Positions 10,823-21,891 of a DNA stretch of 64,000 nt are shown here, piece by piece. Numbering within the stretch: the stretch's first letter is position 1; each line of letters starts with the position of its first letter. The position numbers were made by a program, and so were the translations under genes. The notes below the pieces were generated by a model that worked only from the letters and a program-made list of their open reading frames with translations, had not been told where the DNA came from and did no database searches. Source of the DNA: Atkinsonella hypoxylon (lineage: Eukaryota > Ascomycota > Sordariomycetes > Hypocreales > Clavicipitaceae); the NCBI GenBank assembly GCA_000729835.1, contig JFHB01000075.1:62001-126000 (forward strand). The letters run 5' to 3'.

Positions 10823-12615
10823 ATGAAGAAGCTCGAGGAGCACGCCAACCATGGCGCGAACGGTCATGGAAGTGAGAATGATCGCAAAGGCCATGTGGCA
10901 ACTCAGCACATTACTCTTCTGGCATGTTTCCAGGGAGTAGTTGCAAGTATAGGCGGCTTCATCTTTGGTTACATCAGGTATGTGCACCGTCCCTTCGTCT
11001 AGGCTCGACAGAGGCGCACATGGTGTCATGGATATTAACACAAGACAGTGGTCAAATATCGGGCTTCTTTCTCATGAAAGACTTTGCCCAGCGGTTCGGC
11101 CATCTTCAGCCAGATGGCTCCTACAACTTCAGTGCCGCTCGAGAGGGAACAATCGTTGGAATTGTCAGTGTCGGTGCCTTGATCGGGTCGCTCATCGCGG
11201 GCAAGCTTTCGGACCTTATTGGCCGTCGGCTTTGCATCTCAGCTGCTGCTTTCTTCACCTGCGTAGGAACCGTCATCGAGATTTCCTCCTCCACTCACTG
11301 GGAACAGTTCGCCGCGGGACGATTTTTCAGTGGTCTGAGTATTGGCGCGCTCTCGGTGGTTGTGCCCATGTACCAGTCTGAGTGTGCGCCTACCATCATT
11401 CGCGGCGTCATCGTCGCGTCGTACCAACTGCTCATCACTCTGGGTATTTGGACAGCTGAGATAGTGAACTGGGGAACGGAAGGCAAAGAGAGCAGCGCTT
11501 CCTGGCGCATTCCCAACGGTCTGTCCTTTGCCTGGGCTCTGATCCTGGGCTCCACCATCCTTTTCCTGCCGGAAAGTCCTCGTTACGACTGTAGTCGCGG
11601 AAAAATCGACCGCGCACGAACTACCATTGCCAAGTTGTGCGGTTTACCCGAGGACTCGGAACCTGTCAAGCATCAGGTTGCCGACATTCAAGCCAACCTT
11701 CACGAAGAGAGCCGAAGTGCGGCAGAGTTTAGCTTCACTGAAATCTTTACTGCGCCGCGCATGCTGCACCGCACGGTTCTCGGCATCCTCTTACAAGCAG
11801 GCCAGCAGCTCACGGGTGCCAATTTCTTCTTCTACTTTGGTACAACGGTGTTTGCTGCCACCGGGATTCATAATAGTTACACCACTCAAATCATCCTCGG
11901 ATCCGTCAACGCATTCTGCACGCTCATCGCGTTGTGGGTCACGAAGCGATTTGGCAGACGAAATGTGCTGATGATTGGCGCTGCTTGGATGATGATGTGT
12001 TTCCTGTAAGTCAACATGAGCACAATACGTTGCGACAACTTGGTTTACTAACACCAATTAGCGTCTATGCCTTTGTGGGACATTTCGCTCTAGATCATTA
12101 TGACCCAATGTCAACTCCCAAGGCTGGCTCCACCCTCGTGACGTTCTCATGCTTGGCCATTGCTGCTTTCGCCGTTAGCTGGGGGCCTCTGGTGTGGGCT
12201 GTCAACGCAGAGCTTTATCCTCTTCGTTATCGCAGCACCTGCATGGGCCTGGCAACGGCCTCAAATTGGTTATGGAACTTGTGAGTTTCTTGGCGCTTCC
12301 CACCAGAGCAATAGTTATCTCATGCTAACTTGGTTTCCCAGCCTCATCTCATTCTTGTATGTTGTCGCCCCAATCAACAGCTGACGTACCAGGTAATTAA
12401 AATTGGAGACTAACCGCTAATGCTTCTGCAGCACCCGGTTCATCACAGACGAGATTGATTACTTGTATGGCCTCGTATTCGCTGGCTGCTGTGCGGCGCT
12501 CGTCGTCCTTGTTTTCTTCTTCGTCATTGAGTCGAAAGACCGCAGCCTTGAAGAGATTCACACGATGTACGTCGAGAAAGTCAACCCCATCAAGTCAGGA
12601 CATTCATCTGGTTAA
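10823..12615 (+). CDS. MFS sugar (hexose-type) transporter, five exons including a 15-nt microexon
   Basis: Exons 10823-10977, 11049-12005, 12062-12280, 12342-12356 and 12432-12615 give 509 aa. All four introns are GT-AG and all junctions keep frame. The sequence follows the sugar-porter pattern: F-G-Y-I-S-G-Q-I-S-G-F in helix 1 across the first junction, D-L-I-G-R-R between helices 2 and 3, R-F-F-S-G-L-S-I-G, the P-E-S-P-R-Y signature after helix 6, Q-Q-L-T-G-A-N in helix 7 and a loop with L-Y-P-L-R-Y-R-S. Exon 4 encodes only five residues, in F-L-I-S-F-F-T. The C-terminus is a short hydrophilic tail. It should import hexoses or disaccharides across the plasma membrane; the substrate cannot be read from sequence. 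The start ATG at 10823 gives a 30-residue hydrophilic N-terminus; an upstream in-frame ATG at 10736 is less likely. After PESPRY, D-C-S replaces the usual hydrophobic pair. Confidence 0.93.
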
Positions 12616-13267
12616 TGGAGCTTGGATGAGCACAAAAAAAAAGGGCTTGGAGGCTCAGCCAGGAGCGGACTGAGACGTCGCAAGCTTCGGCTGGGCGTGC
12701 TCTGCCTCGACCTCGGGCTTCCCACTGGCCCTGAGTCTTGCCATACGATGTGGAAGCCGAATGTGTACCCAAGGCACGGCCTAAGTTCTTGGTCAATATG
12801 TGGTATTAGCTCCGTATGGGTTGGACAAGCAATACAGGACGGTGCAAAGATGCCTGCAATACTAGCAAGAACAAGAGAGATTGCCCATAATATTCCTGCG
12901 TGTGCGTGTCATGGTGTTTTGGCTCTTGGGCTGAGGATCGGAGATTTGTCACGCGGTGCGACTTCCACAATGCGATGACTTGTCGAAATTATCCATCGGT
13001 TGGCTGGATCCGAGACCCACAGCGACCCTTGTCACCGCTTGCCAAATTAGGTCAGAACAATGCCCCACTTGAACCCGAGATGTTTGCTGCAGATATACTC
13101 CGTAGTTAAGATAAAATGCCAGACACGCTCTGGGTTTTATATTGTCAATGTCCCCAATCGTCGCTTGCTGAGACGGTTCTCAAGCCTTCCTTCCAGCGGC
13201 CAGGCATCGCCAGCATCATCTACGCTCACAAAGTCCAGGGAAGAACGCGGCGCACGCAATTTTAGCA
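12616..13267. other. Intergenic region, no gene seen
   Basis: No supported coding sequence. It holds the 3' flank of the transporter and the promoter of the ureidoglycine aminohydrolase gene. Confidence 0.5.
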
Positions 13268-14113
13268 ATGTCAAACATGGCTGGTTCCAAAAATCTTGGT
13301 GCCTACTATGCACCGACTGGCGGCTTGCCGCCACAGACTCAACTGCTGACGGACCGAGCCATGTTCACCGAGGCATATGCAGTGATTCCAAAAGGCACAT
13401 TCAGCGATATTGTAACGAGTTTCTTGCCTTTCTGGGAGAAGACCCGCCTATGGGTGATTGCCCGTCCGCTATCTGGCTTCGCTGAGACGTTTTCGCAGTA
13501 CATCATGGAGGTTGAGCCTCGAGGTGGCAGTGACCGAGCCGAACTAGACGATGGCGCCGAGGGAGTCCTCTTTGTGGTCGGAGGCGAGGTCAAGGTCTCT
13601 GTCGCAGGTAAAACGCACACGCTCACCGAAGGTGGTTACGCCTACTTACCGCCAAAGAGCAACTGGACCCTGCGCAACGAGAGCCAAGCCGTTGCGCGGT
13701 TCCATTGGATCCGCAAAGCGTACGAGTTCGTAGAAGGCCTCGACGCACCAGAGCCGCTCATCCTCAATGAGAAAGAGATCACGCCCACGGCTATGCCAGA
13801 TACAAATGGCGCCTGGGCGACCACCCGGTTCGTTGACCCGCGGGACCTCCGTCACGACATGCATGTCACCATCGTCACTTTCGAGCCTGGCGGTGTGATT
13901 CCTTTCGCGGAGACCCATGTTATGGAGCATGGTCTCTACGTACTGGAGGGCAAGGCAGTGTATCGACTCAATCAAGACTGGGTTGAGGTGGAGGCTGGTG
14001 ATTTCATGTGGCTGCGTGCTTTCTGTCCGCAAGCTTGCTACGCTGGTGGACCGGGCAAGTTTCGTTATTTGCTCTATAAAGACGTCAATCGTCACATGAA
14101 GCTGTTGCGATGA
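13268..14113 (+). CDS. (S)-ureidoglycine aminohydrolase (bicupin), single exon
   Basis: 281 aa with two cupin domains (about residues 65-145 and 195-275). The enzyme removes ammonia from (S)-ureidoglycine to form (S)-ureidoglycolate, the step after allantoate in ureide (purine) catabolism. The Mn2+ ligands of the plant and bacterial enzymes, spaced E-x-H-x3-H and then Q, are all present in the second cupin: E215, H217, H221 and Q255. The first cupin lacks such a set, as in the known enzymes. The cupin 1 segment E-G-V-L-F-V-V-G-G-E and cupin 2 segment H-G-L-Y-V-L-E-G-K-A are typical. No allantoicase, urease or ureidoglycolate gene lies in the window, so it is not in a visible purine cluster. 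The first two Met codons are three residues apart (13268 and 13277); the upstream one is used. No targeting signal is evident. Confidence 0.92.
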   Translation: MSNMAGSKNLGAYYAPTGGLPPQTQLLTDRAMFTEAYAVIPKGTFSDIVTSFLPFWEKTRLWVIARPLSGFAETFSQYIMEVEPRGGSDRAELDDGAEGVLFVVGGEVKVSVAGKTHTLTEGGYAYLPPKSNWTLRNESQAVARFHWIRKAYEFVEGLDAPEPLILNEKEITPTAMPDTNGAWATTRFVDPRDLRHDMHVTIVTFEPGGVIPFAETHVMEHGLYVLEGKAVYRLNQDWVEVEAGDFMWLRAFCPQACYAGGPGKFRYLLYKDVNRHMKLLR

Positions 14114-14265
14114 AGCTGAAGTTTCTCTGGCGGGCGAGCCGGCGACGAAGATGAAAACTGAGATACGTCTGGAACTAGGCAAGGTTGGCGCTTAAGTGGT
14201 CAGACGCAGGCCGTTAGCTGACTGTATATGGCACGTATAAAAAGGAAAATCCTGAACACAGTGGG

Positions 14266-15292
14266 CCTTGGCTTCTTCGATTGACCCACCAGGGATCTTT
14301 GTCTTGTTGCTGATAGCGATGGGTTGAGAGCGAAGAGGGTTCATAGAGGTATGATTCATGAAGTGATGGTCGCTGGCTCTGGCAAGGCGCCTCCAGACAC
14401 GTTCTTGTAAGGTCGGGTCGCTGAGAGTGATACAAAAGTCTACCAACTTGACTTGGAGGTCTCCACCTGACTGGTGCTTAACGAGGTACTGCTTGTTAAT
14501 TGAAGCTCTAGTTACGTCTCAGTGTGAAAGCTTGTTGCCGAAGGGCTCCAGGGCAATATCCAGGAGTGGTTTGTGGACGCGGGCGTTCCAAGCTGGTTCA
14601 CTCAAATCGAGCAGCCCTGCTTCTTGTGACCTGTGGGTAATTGTTTTAAGGGTCTGCAGTTTATCCATAACGTCCCATTCACCAATTCCATGCTCACTAG
14701 CCTAGGGGTCTATATCATAAAAAGCGTTCTCCGCTAGTTCTAAATCCAACGGGCCTGGTCCTGCCGTAATCCCATCCTTTGCCGATCGTGGCGCGATGCT
14801 GCGAAATCCGGACGTGGCTTTTGACTTGTGAAATAAGTCAATGACATCCGGAGCCAACTAATCCAGTGATTGAAAAAGGACCTTCTTGATGGGCTTCTCA
14901 GCGAGTCGAAGATCGGCCATATCTTTAATAGGACTGCGCTTTCGGCTCGACTTTGACCTTTTGCTCGTCGATGTCATAGCCGTCCTTGCTGATCCTGCAC
15001 GACACTTTCATCATCTGTGAAGGAGTCCGCATCAACGAGAGGCTATTCTGGCTGTTCTTCGCTCGAAATAATGGGCCGTCAGTCAGAGCGCAATAGATCG
15101 ATCGAGTTCAAATCGGCGCCGTTTTGGTGGTGAGGGCTCTCGTGGTGGGACATTCAGATCAACGTTACGACTGGCCGGAGATAGCAGTTCAACACTAGAG
15201 GCGGCGACGACAAAGTCTCCGGTAAGGGAGGTAGGCAAGAATAGGCATCTCGGATCCAGGCTTCTTTACGACTGCGATCCATGCTCAGAAGA
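14266..15292 (-). pseudogene. Fungal PD-(D/E)XK-nuclease-like protein (PF20516-type), RIP-damaged
   Basis: Reading the minus strand from an ATG at 15292, pieces of one protein follow in order: an N-terminal C-L-P-P-L-P-E-T-L segment; M-A-D-L-R-L-A-E-K-P-I near 14930; L-A-P-D-V-I-D-L-F; A-W-N-A-R-V-H-K-P-L-L near 14590; and V-D-F-C-I-T-L, N-H-T-S and R-S-Q-P-I-A-I-S-N-K-T-K down to E-E-A-K-A near 14270. This is the order found in a widespread family of fungal proteins with a PD-(D/E)XK-like fold and no known role. Several in-frame stops break it. Two are single C-to-T changes away from sense (TAG in L-D-stop-L-A-P, TGA in L-S-H-stop-D-V). The invariant Glu of I-x-T-K-type motifs reads Asn here (S-N-K-T-K), so the core also looks damaged. 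The C-terminus is missing after 14266. Family placement is from memory of the motif order. Confidence 0.65.
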
Positions 15293-18200
15293 ACATCATA
15301 AGTGATGGCACAATTGCTGCTGTTGATGCAGATTTCATCATCATAGCTGATTGTTCGATGACAAGGCTAAGTTCGCCTGCCCGGGTTGCCCATCCGTGGG
15401 CCACCTAATTGGGTACATGTACGTCCGTATTCCGTATCTCGTTGAGGACATCTGCGTGCCGATCCACCATTTTAAACCAATTAAAATGGCTGCATCTAGG
15501 TACACGCCGCACGTATTAATTTGTACTATAATAGAAGTTCCTACTATTGTCTAAGTTACATAGAGCTACATCATGTAAGGTATCTTACAACACTACTAGC
15601 TTAAGGGACATTCTAGGAAATAAATGGTTAATTAATTAAGTGACTAAGAGGCCTTCAAGAGCTTAATAAGTGAGATTATGAGGCTACAGAAGTTGTTATC
15701 CATTAGTGCTAGAACTAGCTTAAGTCTTATATAGGGATTTAGCATATAAGATATGCACGTACTAGAGGTCATTCGAAGTCGCTCCAGAGCTAGCAAGAGG
15801 AAGTGGACTGGTACGGAGGTTGTAGTCTTACGGTTAAGCTATAGTGTGTAGTACTAGTCACGTAGAATGCAGCAGAACAACTATATTAGTGGTATAATAG
15901 TGGTATCATGTATATTAAGAGCGCTGTAACAAGAGACACTAGTACTGATTCTCTACATCTCTCGTCTGGCTATAGTCCCCTTTTGCTTGTGGATTTTACT
16001 CTTCCATCGGGATCAATCAGTCGAGATGATAGCGACAGTTGTAATGAAATGATTCACGAGGCTTAGAAGGCCATAATCGCCTGCCCTGAATTCCCCACTT
16101 CTGTCTTTTGGATGAACATAAACAAAAAATTTCATGCCTAGTTCAAGAGATCATGCTCGGCAGCGACGAGCAAGACGTCTGGCCAGAATGGTTGGCAGAT
16201 CTTAATCAGGTCTTCCATTTCCCAAGACACTCTGCCGTCCATGACCGGTGGGTTAATGAGGGAAAGGACGCGATGAACATAGATCAGGGAGTCAAAAACG
16301 TGAAGGGCGGCGTGTCTCGACCTGAGAGAACCTCTCGTCTTTTCACAAGGTAAAGGAGTTGAATCTCAGGGAAAATGACCCACGCTGATGATACGCATAG
16401 ACAGAAGAATAAGGACCGCTACACGATGAAGGTTGAGCAGGACACATATGTTGTCACCATAGCTGTATATAGAGATGGTTGAACACCGACCGCTGGAGAA
16501 GGTTCGCTCCGTGGTAGAACGGTAGTTCGCGTCCACAACAGTACTGTCAAGATCAACAGCCATGCAAGAGTATATACGGTGCTTCTTTGCTAGTGAAACG
16601 AGGCAATCAGGCTGTTGAAGGCACTAGGCATTGAACAGTCCTGCCAAGTCTTGATGGAAAGCATCAAAGTTGGCTGACATGATGCGACTGGTGTTATGTC
16701 AAATGTCTCTGTATCTGGCATTGCTCCCATGTTGATGGAAAAGGTGTCTAAGGTAATAGACCGCTAAATCTTTGTCTTCGTTATAAACTATATGATTATC
16801 TAATGTAGATGTAAGTGTTATTCTATCATCCATAAAGCTAGAAACCACTTAAACCTAAATACTTTTTTTCCTGTAGAATCAAAATAGTTCTTTAACGCAC
16901 GGAGTATACGCTGCGATGATGAAGTTCGAGTGCGTGCCTCCGATTGCATCCATCTACGGACATACCAGTCAGTCCGACTCCGTGCACCTTGTCCCCGCGC
17001 ATTTACTGCAAGGCATGCAAATAGCCGCGATATGCAACTGCAAGGATAACGTTAGGAAGTAGTTTGGCTTGTCCTATTAGCGCCAGCATGAGTAACTTAC
17101 ACCGGGCTCTGGTGACTACTCAGCACGGAACGCGTTCAAAAAGCCGACGAAAGGGAATTTATTCGAGAGGTCCACGCCTCTGGACCATGGGGATATAGGG
17201 CTCAAGATCCCCGGTTGGAGCCAAGCTCGGCACTAGGAGATAAATCGCGATGCCAGACACGGAGTCCTCCGCACGGAGAACGGATACGCGTAGCTTTACG
17301 TCCGGAGGTCGCTCCGCAGTGTCGCCCAACGATCTCCACGAGCGTTTGCTGTCCGGGGCCAAGTTCTACTGCATGCGTGAGCGGTGTCCGCCGTCGCAAG
17401 GAAAGATGGCTAGCTTTCCCCCGCCTTGTAAAAATACACGTAATGTCAGGGATGCCGTTGATTTGTCTCATGCGAATTGGATGGCAGGGTGTGTAACATG
17501 GGGGATGTGGCCGTATAGAACAGTCAGTCGATCGCTCATGGATATCACTCCCGCAGGTGGAATAAAACATCTCCGAAATAGCAATGCTCATAATATGTCT
17601 TGCCTTGCCACGATACTTACATGGCATAAGGCCCGCTTATCTCGATACGCGAAGGTACCATATTATCTAGTTTATGTGGAGGTACATGTTGGCAGGCTCC
17701 CTTGTAATTTTGCGATACCTTGCTCTGGGACTTGCCGTCATGAAAATCTTGACATGATACCCTTGGCACCTTGGTTGAAATCATAGCGTAGGCACTGATC
17801 TTTGATGCTCCGCTGCCCCCGCTAACTATACTTTATATCGATTTGGCAAATCATCCAAGACTTGAGTGTACAACTCCCAGTCTGGAGAAATCGTACAATT
17901 CACGTCGGCGGCAGGGTTCAGTGCTAATCAACATCGCATTCTAAGCCATTCATATTACCTGCTATCACATAACTTGACCAAAGTCTCAAGCTCTTGTGCC
18001 TGCATAAAGCAACAGCGAGATCGTTGAACCGCCATTTCTTCCAAGACCTCACCACCTCCGGAGACCGCAAAAGCCGCGATATCTACCCCGTGTCTCTCCT
18101 TTGTCACTCTGGAATCTATGGAGACTTACGTTATATAGGAGTTAAGGTTCGCACGTCAATTGAAGGACCGTGGAGCTCCGCCAACCTTGATTTATTAATC

Positions 18201-19785
18201 AGCCAATCCGCGACCAAGCTGTTATCTTCCGCAGCAAAACGTTAGGAGAAGTTACAAGGGAACTTTTCTGACAAGGGTGGCTTCATAGTTAGCTCGCAAA
18301 ATTATATAGTGAACATCCATCTCAGCGCACTAGAGCGTCTGGAAATTCTTTTGCACAATCTCCTTGACGCCCAGATGGCTTCTGATTCGGCACTATAGCC
18401 CCTGGCACGGGCGCGAGCCCTCGAGTCCTCATGGTTGCCAGAGTTCATAGACGATGTTGCAGGTATCTCTTTGTTTCCAAGGTGCTTTTCTGGCACTTCT
18501 GGCGTGAATAGTAACGTCGAAGTACTTTAGAAAGAGCATACATGTACCAAGTACTTGAGCATGCAGCATCACCTAGACGCAGAGGAGGCGTGCCTTTCCA
18601 TACTGATCTATGCACAAGTACCTCTCTGATTTCACAGGATTGGTTGACGTGGACAAGGCGTTGCTTCGTGACTAAGGCATAGTTTGATTTGAACGCCCAA
18701 AAAAAAAAAGCAGAGCTTGTGTCAATGAAGCAGACAGCTGTGTACCAAAAAGGGGGTAAGCAAGGCTAGACCAAAACAAGGCTAATGCGCGCTCGTTCAT
18801 TCCATTCCAGTGCTAAGCCCGCTAACTACACCCCATGCAAAACCAGCAGCTTTTCCTAAATTACGTGGCGGTATGTGGGCCCGTGCGCAGACCTGAAGCT
18901 GATACTTGTGGTGTGCAAGGTAGCTTAGCTAGCTGTGCTCGGATAATTAATGTGTAGGTCTCTATGTTCCCCTGTGGTTTTGGTTGTGGTTGTAGTTAAT
19001 TAGAAGGGACTATTCCGTACACGTTAGCAGTGATTCTATAAAATCGGTTGCTGGATCCCTTCGTTCCGCTGGTGCTAGGTGCTGGGTGCTGGGTGCTGGG
19101 TGCTGGGTCCTGGTGACCTTGCGTCGGGAGTCGGGTACAATGACATTGACGCACTCCGATGCGAGTGACTCCCTACTCCCGCGTCCCAGTTGACCAGTTG
19201 ACTCCATTCTAGAAGGTCTCCTCTTCGAGACATGGTCCCGCGTTTGCGCATCAAAAGAGGCGTGACTTATCTCCTTTGCTGAAATGGCTTATCATGTATC
19301 CGGCATGTTTCGCCGGGTGAAATCGCTTACGAGTACTGTATGTCAGAATGACGAGAGTGCCTATCTGTCCGCAAAGTTTAGAAACGACCATGTCATTGAT
19401 GGATTGACGGAAAAGACGAATGTTTTTGTTACTAGCCGCAGCGCCCGCCCATCTCATGACCTGCCCCACGTGGTGTGAAATATATAACTCGCAGAATAAA
19501 ACCCCTTTCTGACTTCCCAAAGGCTGGTGGACTATTCTTCGAATGCTACCACCAATTTCCAAAAGTATACGGAAAATGTTACCGACGTTGACTTGCCGAC
19601 CTCTACTTTTGAGCTAAAGAACATGAACCGCCACTTGATATGTAACCATGGCTCTTGCCTCAAGTCATTCCTGGCACAGCACATTCGTGCTAAGTAAACT
19701 CGGACTAAAGAGATGGTCTGAGAACAAAAGATGAATAATAATAATAAAAATAAAAATAAAAACCCTCAATCATAACGTCAATTCG
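15293..19785. other. Long gene-free region with an AT-rich, TA-dinucleotide-rich core (about 15500-15960)
   Basis: No convincing gene. 15500-15960 is rich in TA, CTA and TAG on both strands and looks like an eroded, possibly RIP-treated repeat; no terminal repeats or transposase motifs are recognisable. From 16.1 to 18.5 kb only short unsupported frames occur. A heptamer tandem repeat lies at 19071-19112 (annotated separately). The last part is the 3' flank of the minus-strand otubain gene. Confidence 0.45.
19071..19112. repeat. Heptanucleotide tandem repeat (GCTGGGT)n
   Basis: About five tandem units of GCTGGGT, with the first (GCTAGGT) and last (unit ending in TCC) diverged. G-rich on the plus strand. 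Confidence 0.85.
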
Positions 19786-21891
19786 TCAAGAATCCTTCCT
19801 GACCTTTTTCTTCCCTGAAAGTCGATTGTCCACACTATCTTCATCCGGGTTCCATTCTTCTGGCTGAAAGTCCGGGTTGCCGTAATGAGCTCGATTCCAA
19901 ACGCTGTTCTTGAACGTGTTGGTCGTTACTTGAAACGTTGGTTCTAGAAAACTTTTATTTTCATACTCAAGTTGATGAGTGCTGAATCGAATCGGATAGC
20001 CGGTACCGGCTGTTAAATTCGACACTGCAGGAATGAGGGAAGACATGGGACACATTGGGGTGGTTGATGTGAGTGGGGCAGAGTGTGATGAAGGATAAAT
20101 GGCTGCAAGCCCTGCTGGCGGCTGTGAGGGGGAGTCTCCCTTCGCAGACTGCGCATCTGTGGTATACGGTGAAATCCATGCATCTTGTTGACCTTGTGAA
20201 AAGGCGTCGCCGACGACTGGAGAGGCTGATGGAGATGCAGCAGACATGGACATGATCCTTGTCAACGAATCGTTTCCTCCACCACTCAAGCCCGGGATGA
20301 TACTCAACGCCCCAAAGTCAACGTTCGAGAATGCCGACATGGCGGCCACTGTGTTCGTGAATGATGTTTCGTGTGAAATTCCACCCACGCGATTCACGTG
20401 CACATTTAATTGTGACGTTGATGCCGTATTTGGTTGGTCAGGGGAGCTTGAGCGGTACAGAATATCATAGTGATCTGGGCGGTACAGAAGATAGATGATG
20501 GGGCCAAGGTCCGTCACATCTTTCTCATTGGCTTCTTCTGGGAAGCGGTATCGATTGACCTGACTTCCTGGACTGCGATCCAGGTAGGCGATTTCGAGAA
20601 CGAAATTGAGGGGTTTGAGTAGAATGTTGACTAAAGCGATAATTCCAAGTTGCTCAATCTCTCGATCAACGACTTCAATATTCCGGCCACAATATGTTGC
20701 AACACTCTCTCCACCAGGAATAAAAGGCTCATATGTGGCAGCATTTGCCTTCAGATATGTTGCAGCAAGTAAGCGAAAATAGAATATGAAGCTGCCCTGG
20801 ATTCCCGTGTCATTCCATTTCTGGTGAACAAGCTTAAGAGCATCTTCAGGTTCATCCATGACAGTGGCAACTTCTCGCAATAGGTCAAAAACCTCGTCGG
20901 CAAAGTCTTCAAAGTAGTTGTAGCCTCCCACTGTCGCAAGAAGATGGTTCAAGCTTTTTAAGCGGGCAACCTCTCCCTCAATTTGGCCTTGATCACCGCA
21001 TTGAATGACTTTTTCAAAATATGAAAACCCAATGGCTAGTGAAAAGATGGAGTTAGCATATACAAGTAGGACAAAGAGCACCAAGCATATATCCATATCG
21101 TAACACACCTCGCCAACCACAATTACCGTCGCCTTGAATAGGACGGTAGTGCGAATAGGTCTCAGGTAAAGCCTAACGGGAACCAATCAGCATGCTTTCG
21201 AGTGACAAGAAAAATAAAAAAATGAAAAGCAATAATGCCGATGAGGAATACAGATTACTTACAGTGGTTTTCTCCACATAAACTTGATCAGCTTTTGCAT
21301 ACTCCTGGGTGATGATGTGACTGGGTGTTTTCTCTCCGACTAGAGGGCCCTGTTCGTGTCGCTGAGTCAGCTGTCTGAATAACTTGGAAGGCAGAAGTTG
21401 GGGTGATTCTTCAGCTAGACGTAGTGGACAGACTCGGTTTCCAACGGAACACCGAAATGCAACGCTGAATTAGGGATTACCTGGAGCTCCGGCTGATAAT
21501 CTTTGGCGGCCTCTTGCTGAGCTACCATTCCATGAGCGTTTTGGCCATCCATCCTTCCGTGCGGCCTTTGCGGTTGCGAACGTGAACTGTGCCCAACGGA
21601 CGACACGTCTGCCGGTGATTGTTGTGGGAGTCGCCGATTCGAAAGCAAGTGGAGTGCAGCCGTGGCACAGGACGATGGCAGCAAGCTAGTGGAAGAACCA
21701 CTATGGCTATGGCAGGTATGAGCCGAGAATTGTGGTGAGAATCCTCGATGGGTGGGGTCCAGCTCCCCATCCCCTGCATGCGCGGCTTGGGGTAGACTAA
21801 ACGCTGGCGTGAGGTCTAGGCCATGAGACGAGGGCAACGAAGAGAGAAAGTACGACGAAGAGAGAAAAGGAGTAGCTTGCGGCTGGAACAT
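19786..21891 (-). CDS. Otubain-like ubiquitin thioesterase (peptidase C65), four exons
   Basis: Exons 21891-21481, 21349-21263, 21172-21109 and 21035-19786 on the minus strand give 603 aa. All introns are GT-AG and in phase, and they restore the otubain core P-E-L-Q-G-P-L-V-G-E then Y-S-H-Y-R-P-I-Q-G-D-G-N-C-G-W-R. D181 and C184 are the catalytic Asp and nucleophile; the catalytic His lies in R-P-D-H-Y-D-I-L-Y. Otubains cleave isopeptide bonds of polyubiquitin (OTUB1 prefers K48 linkages) in cytosol and nucleus. The N-terminal 130 residues are Ser/Pro/Gln/His-rich and disordered. Beyond the OTU fold is a roughly 230-residue Ser/Thr/Pro-rich extension ending in a basic tail (K-K-K-V-R-K), absent from animal otubains but common in filamentous fungi. 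Start: Met at 21891 is chosen; Met at 21954 in the same frame would add 21 residues. Confidence 0.93.

Noticed and set aside
16108..16353. 82-codon plus-strand ORF in the gene-free 15-19 kb region
   Set aside because: Somewhat protein-like composition but no motif, no neighbouring exon and no splice support.
19071..19112. CRISPR-like or telomere-like repeat
   Set aside because: Units are contiguous without spacers and are not TTAGGG; a plain minisatellite explains it.
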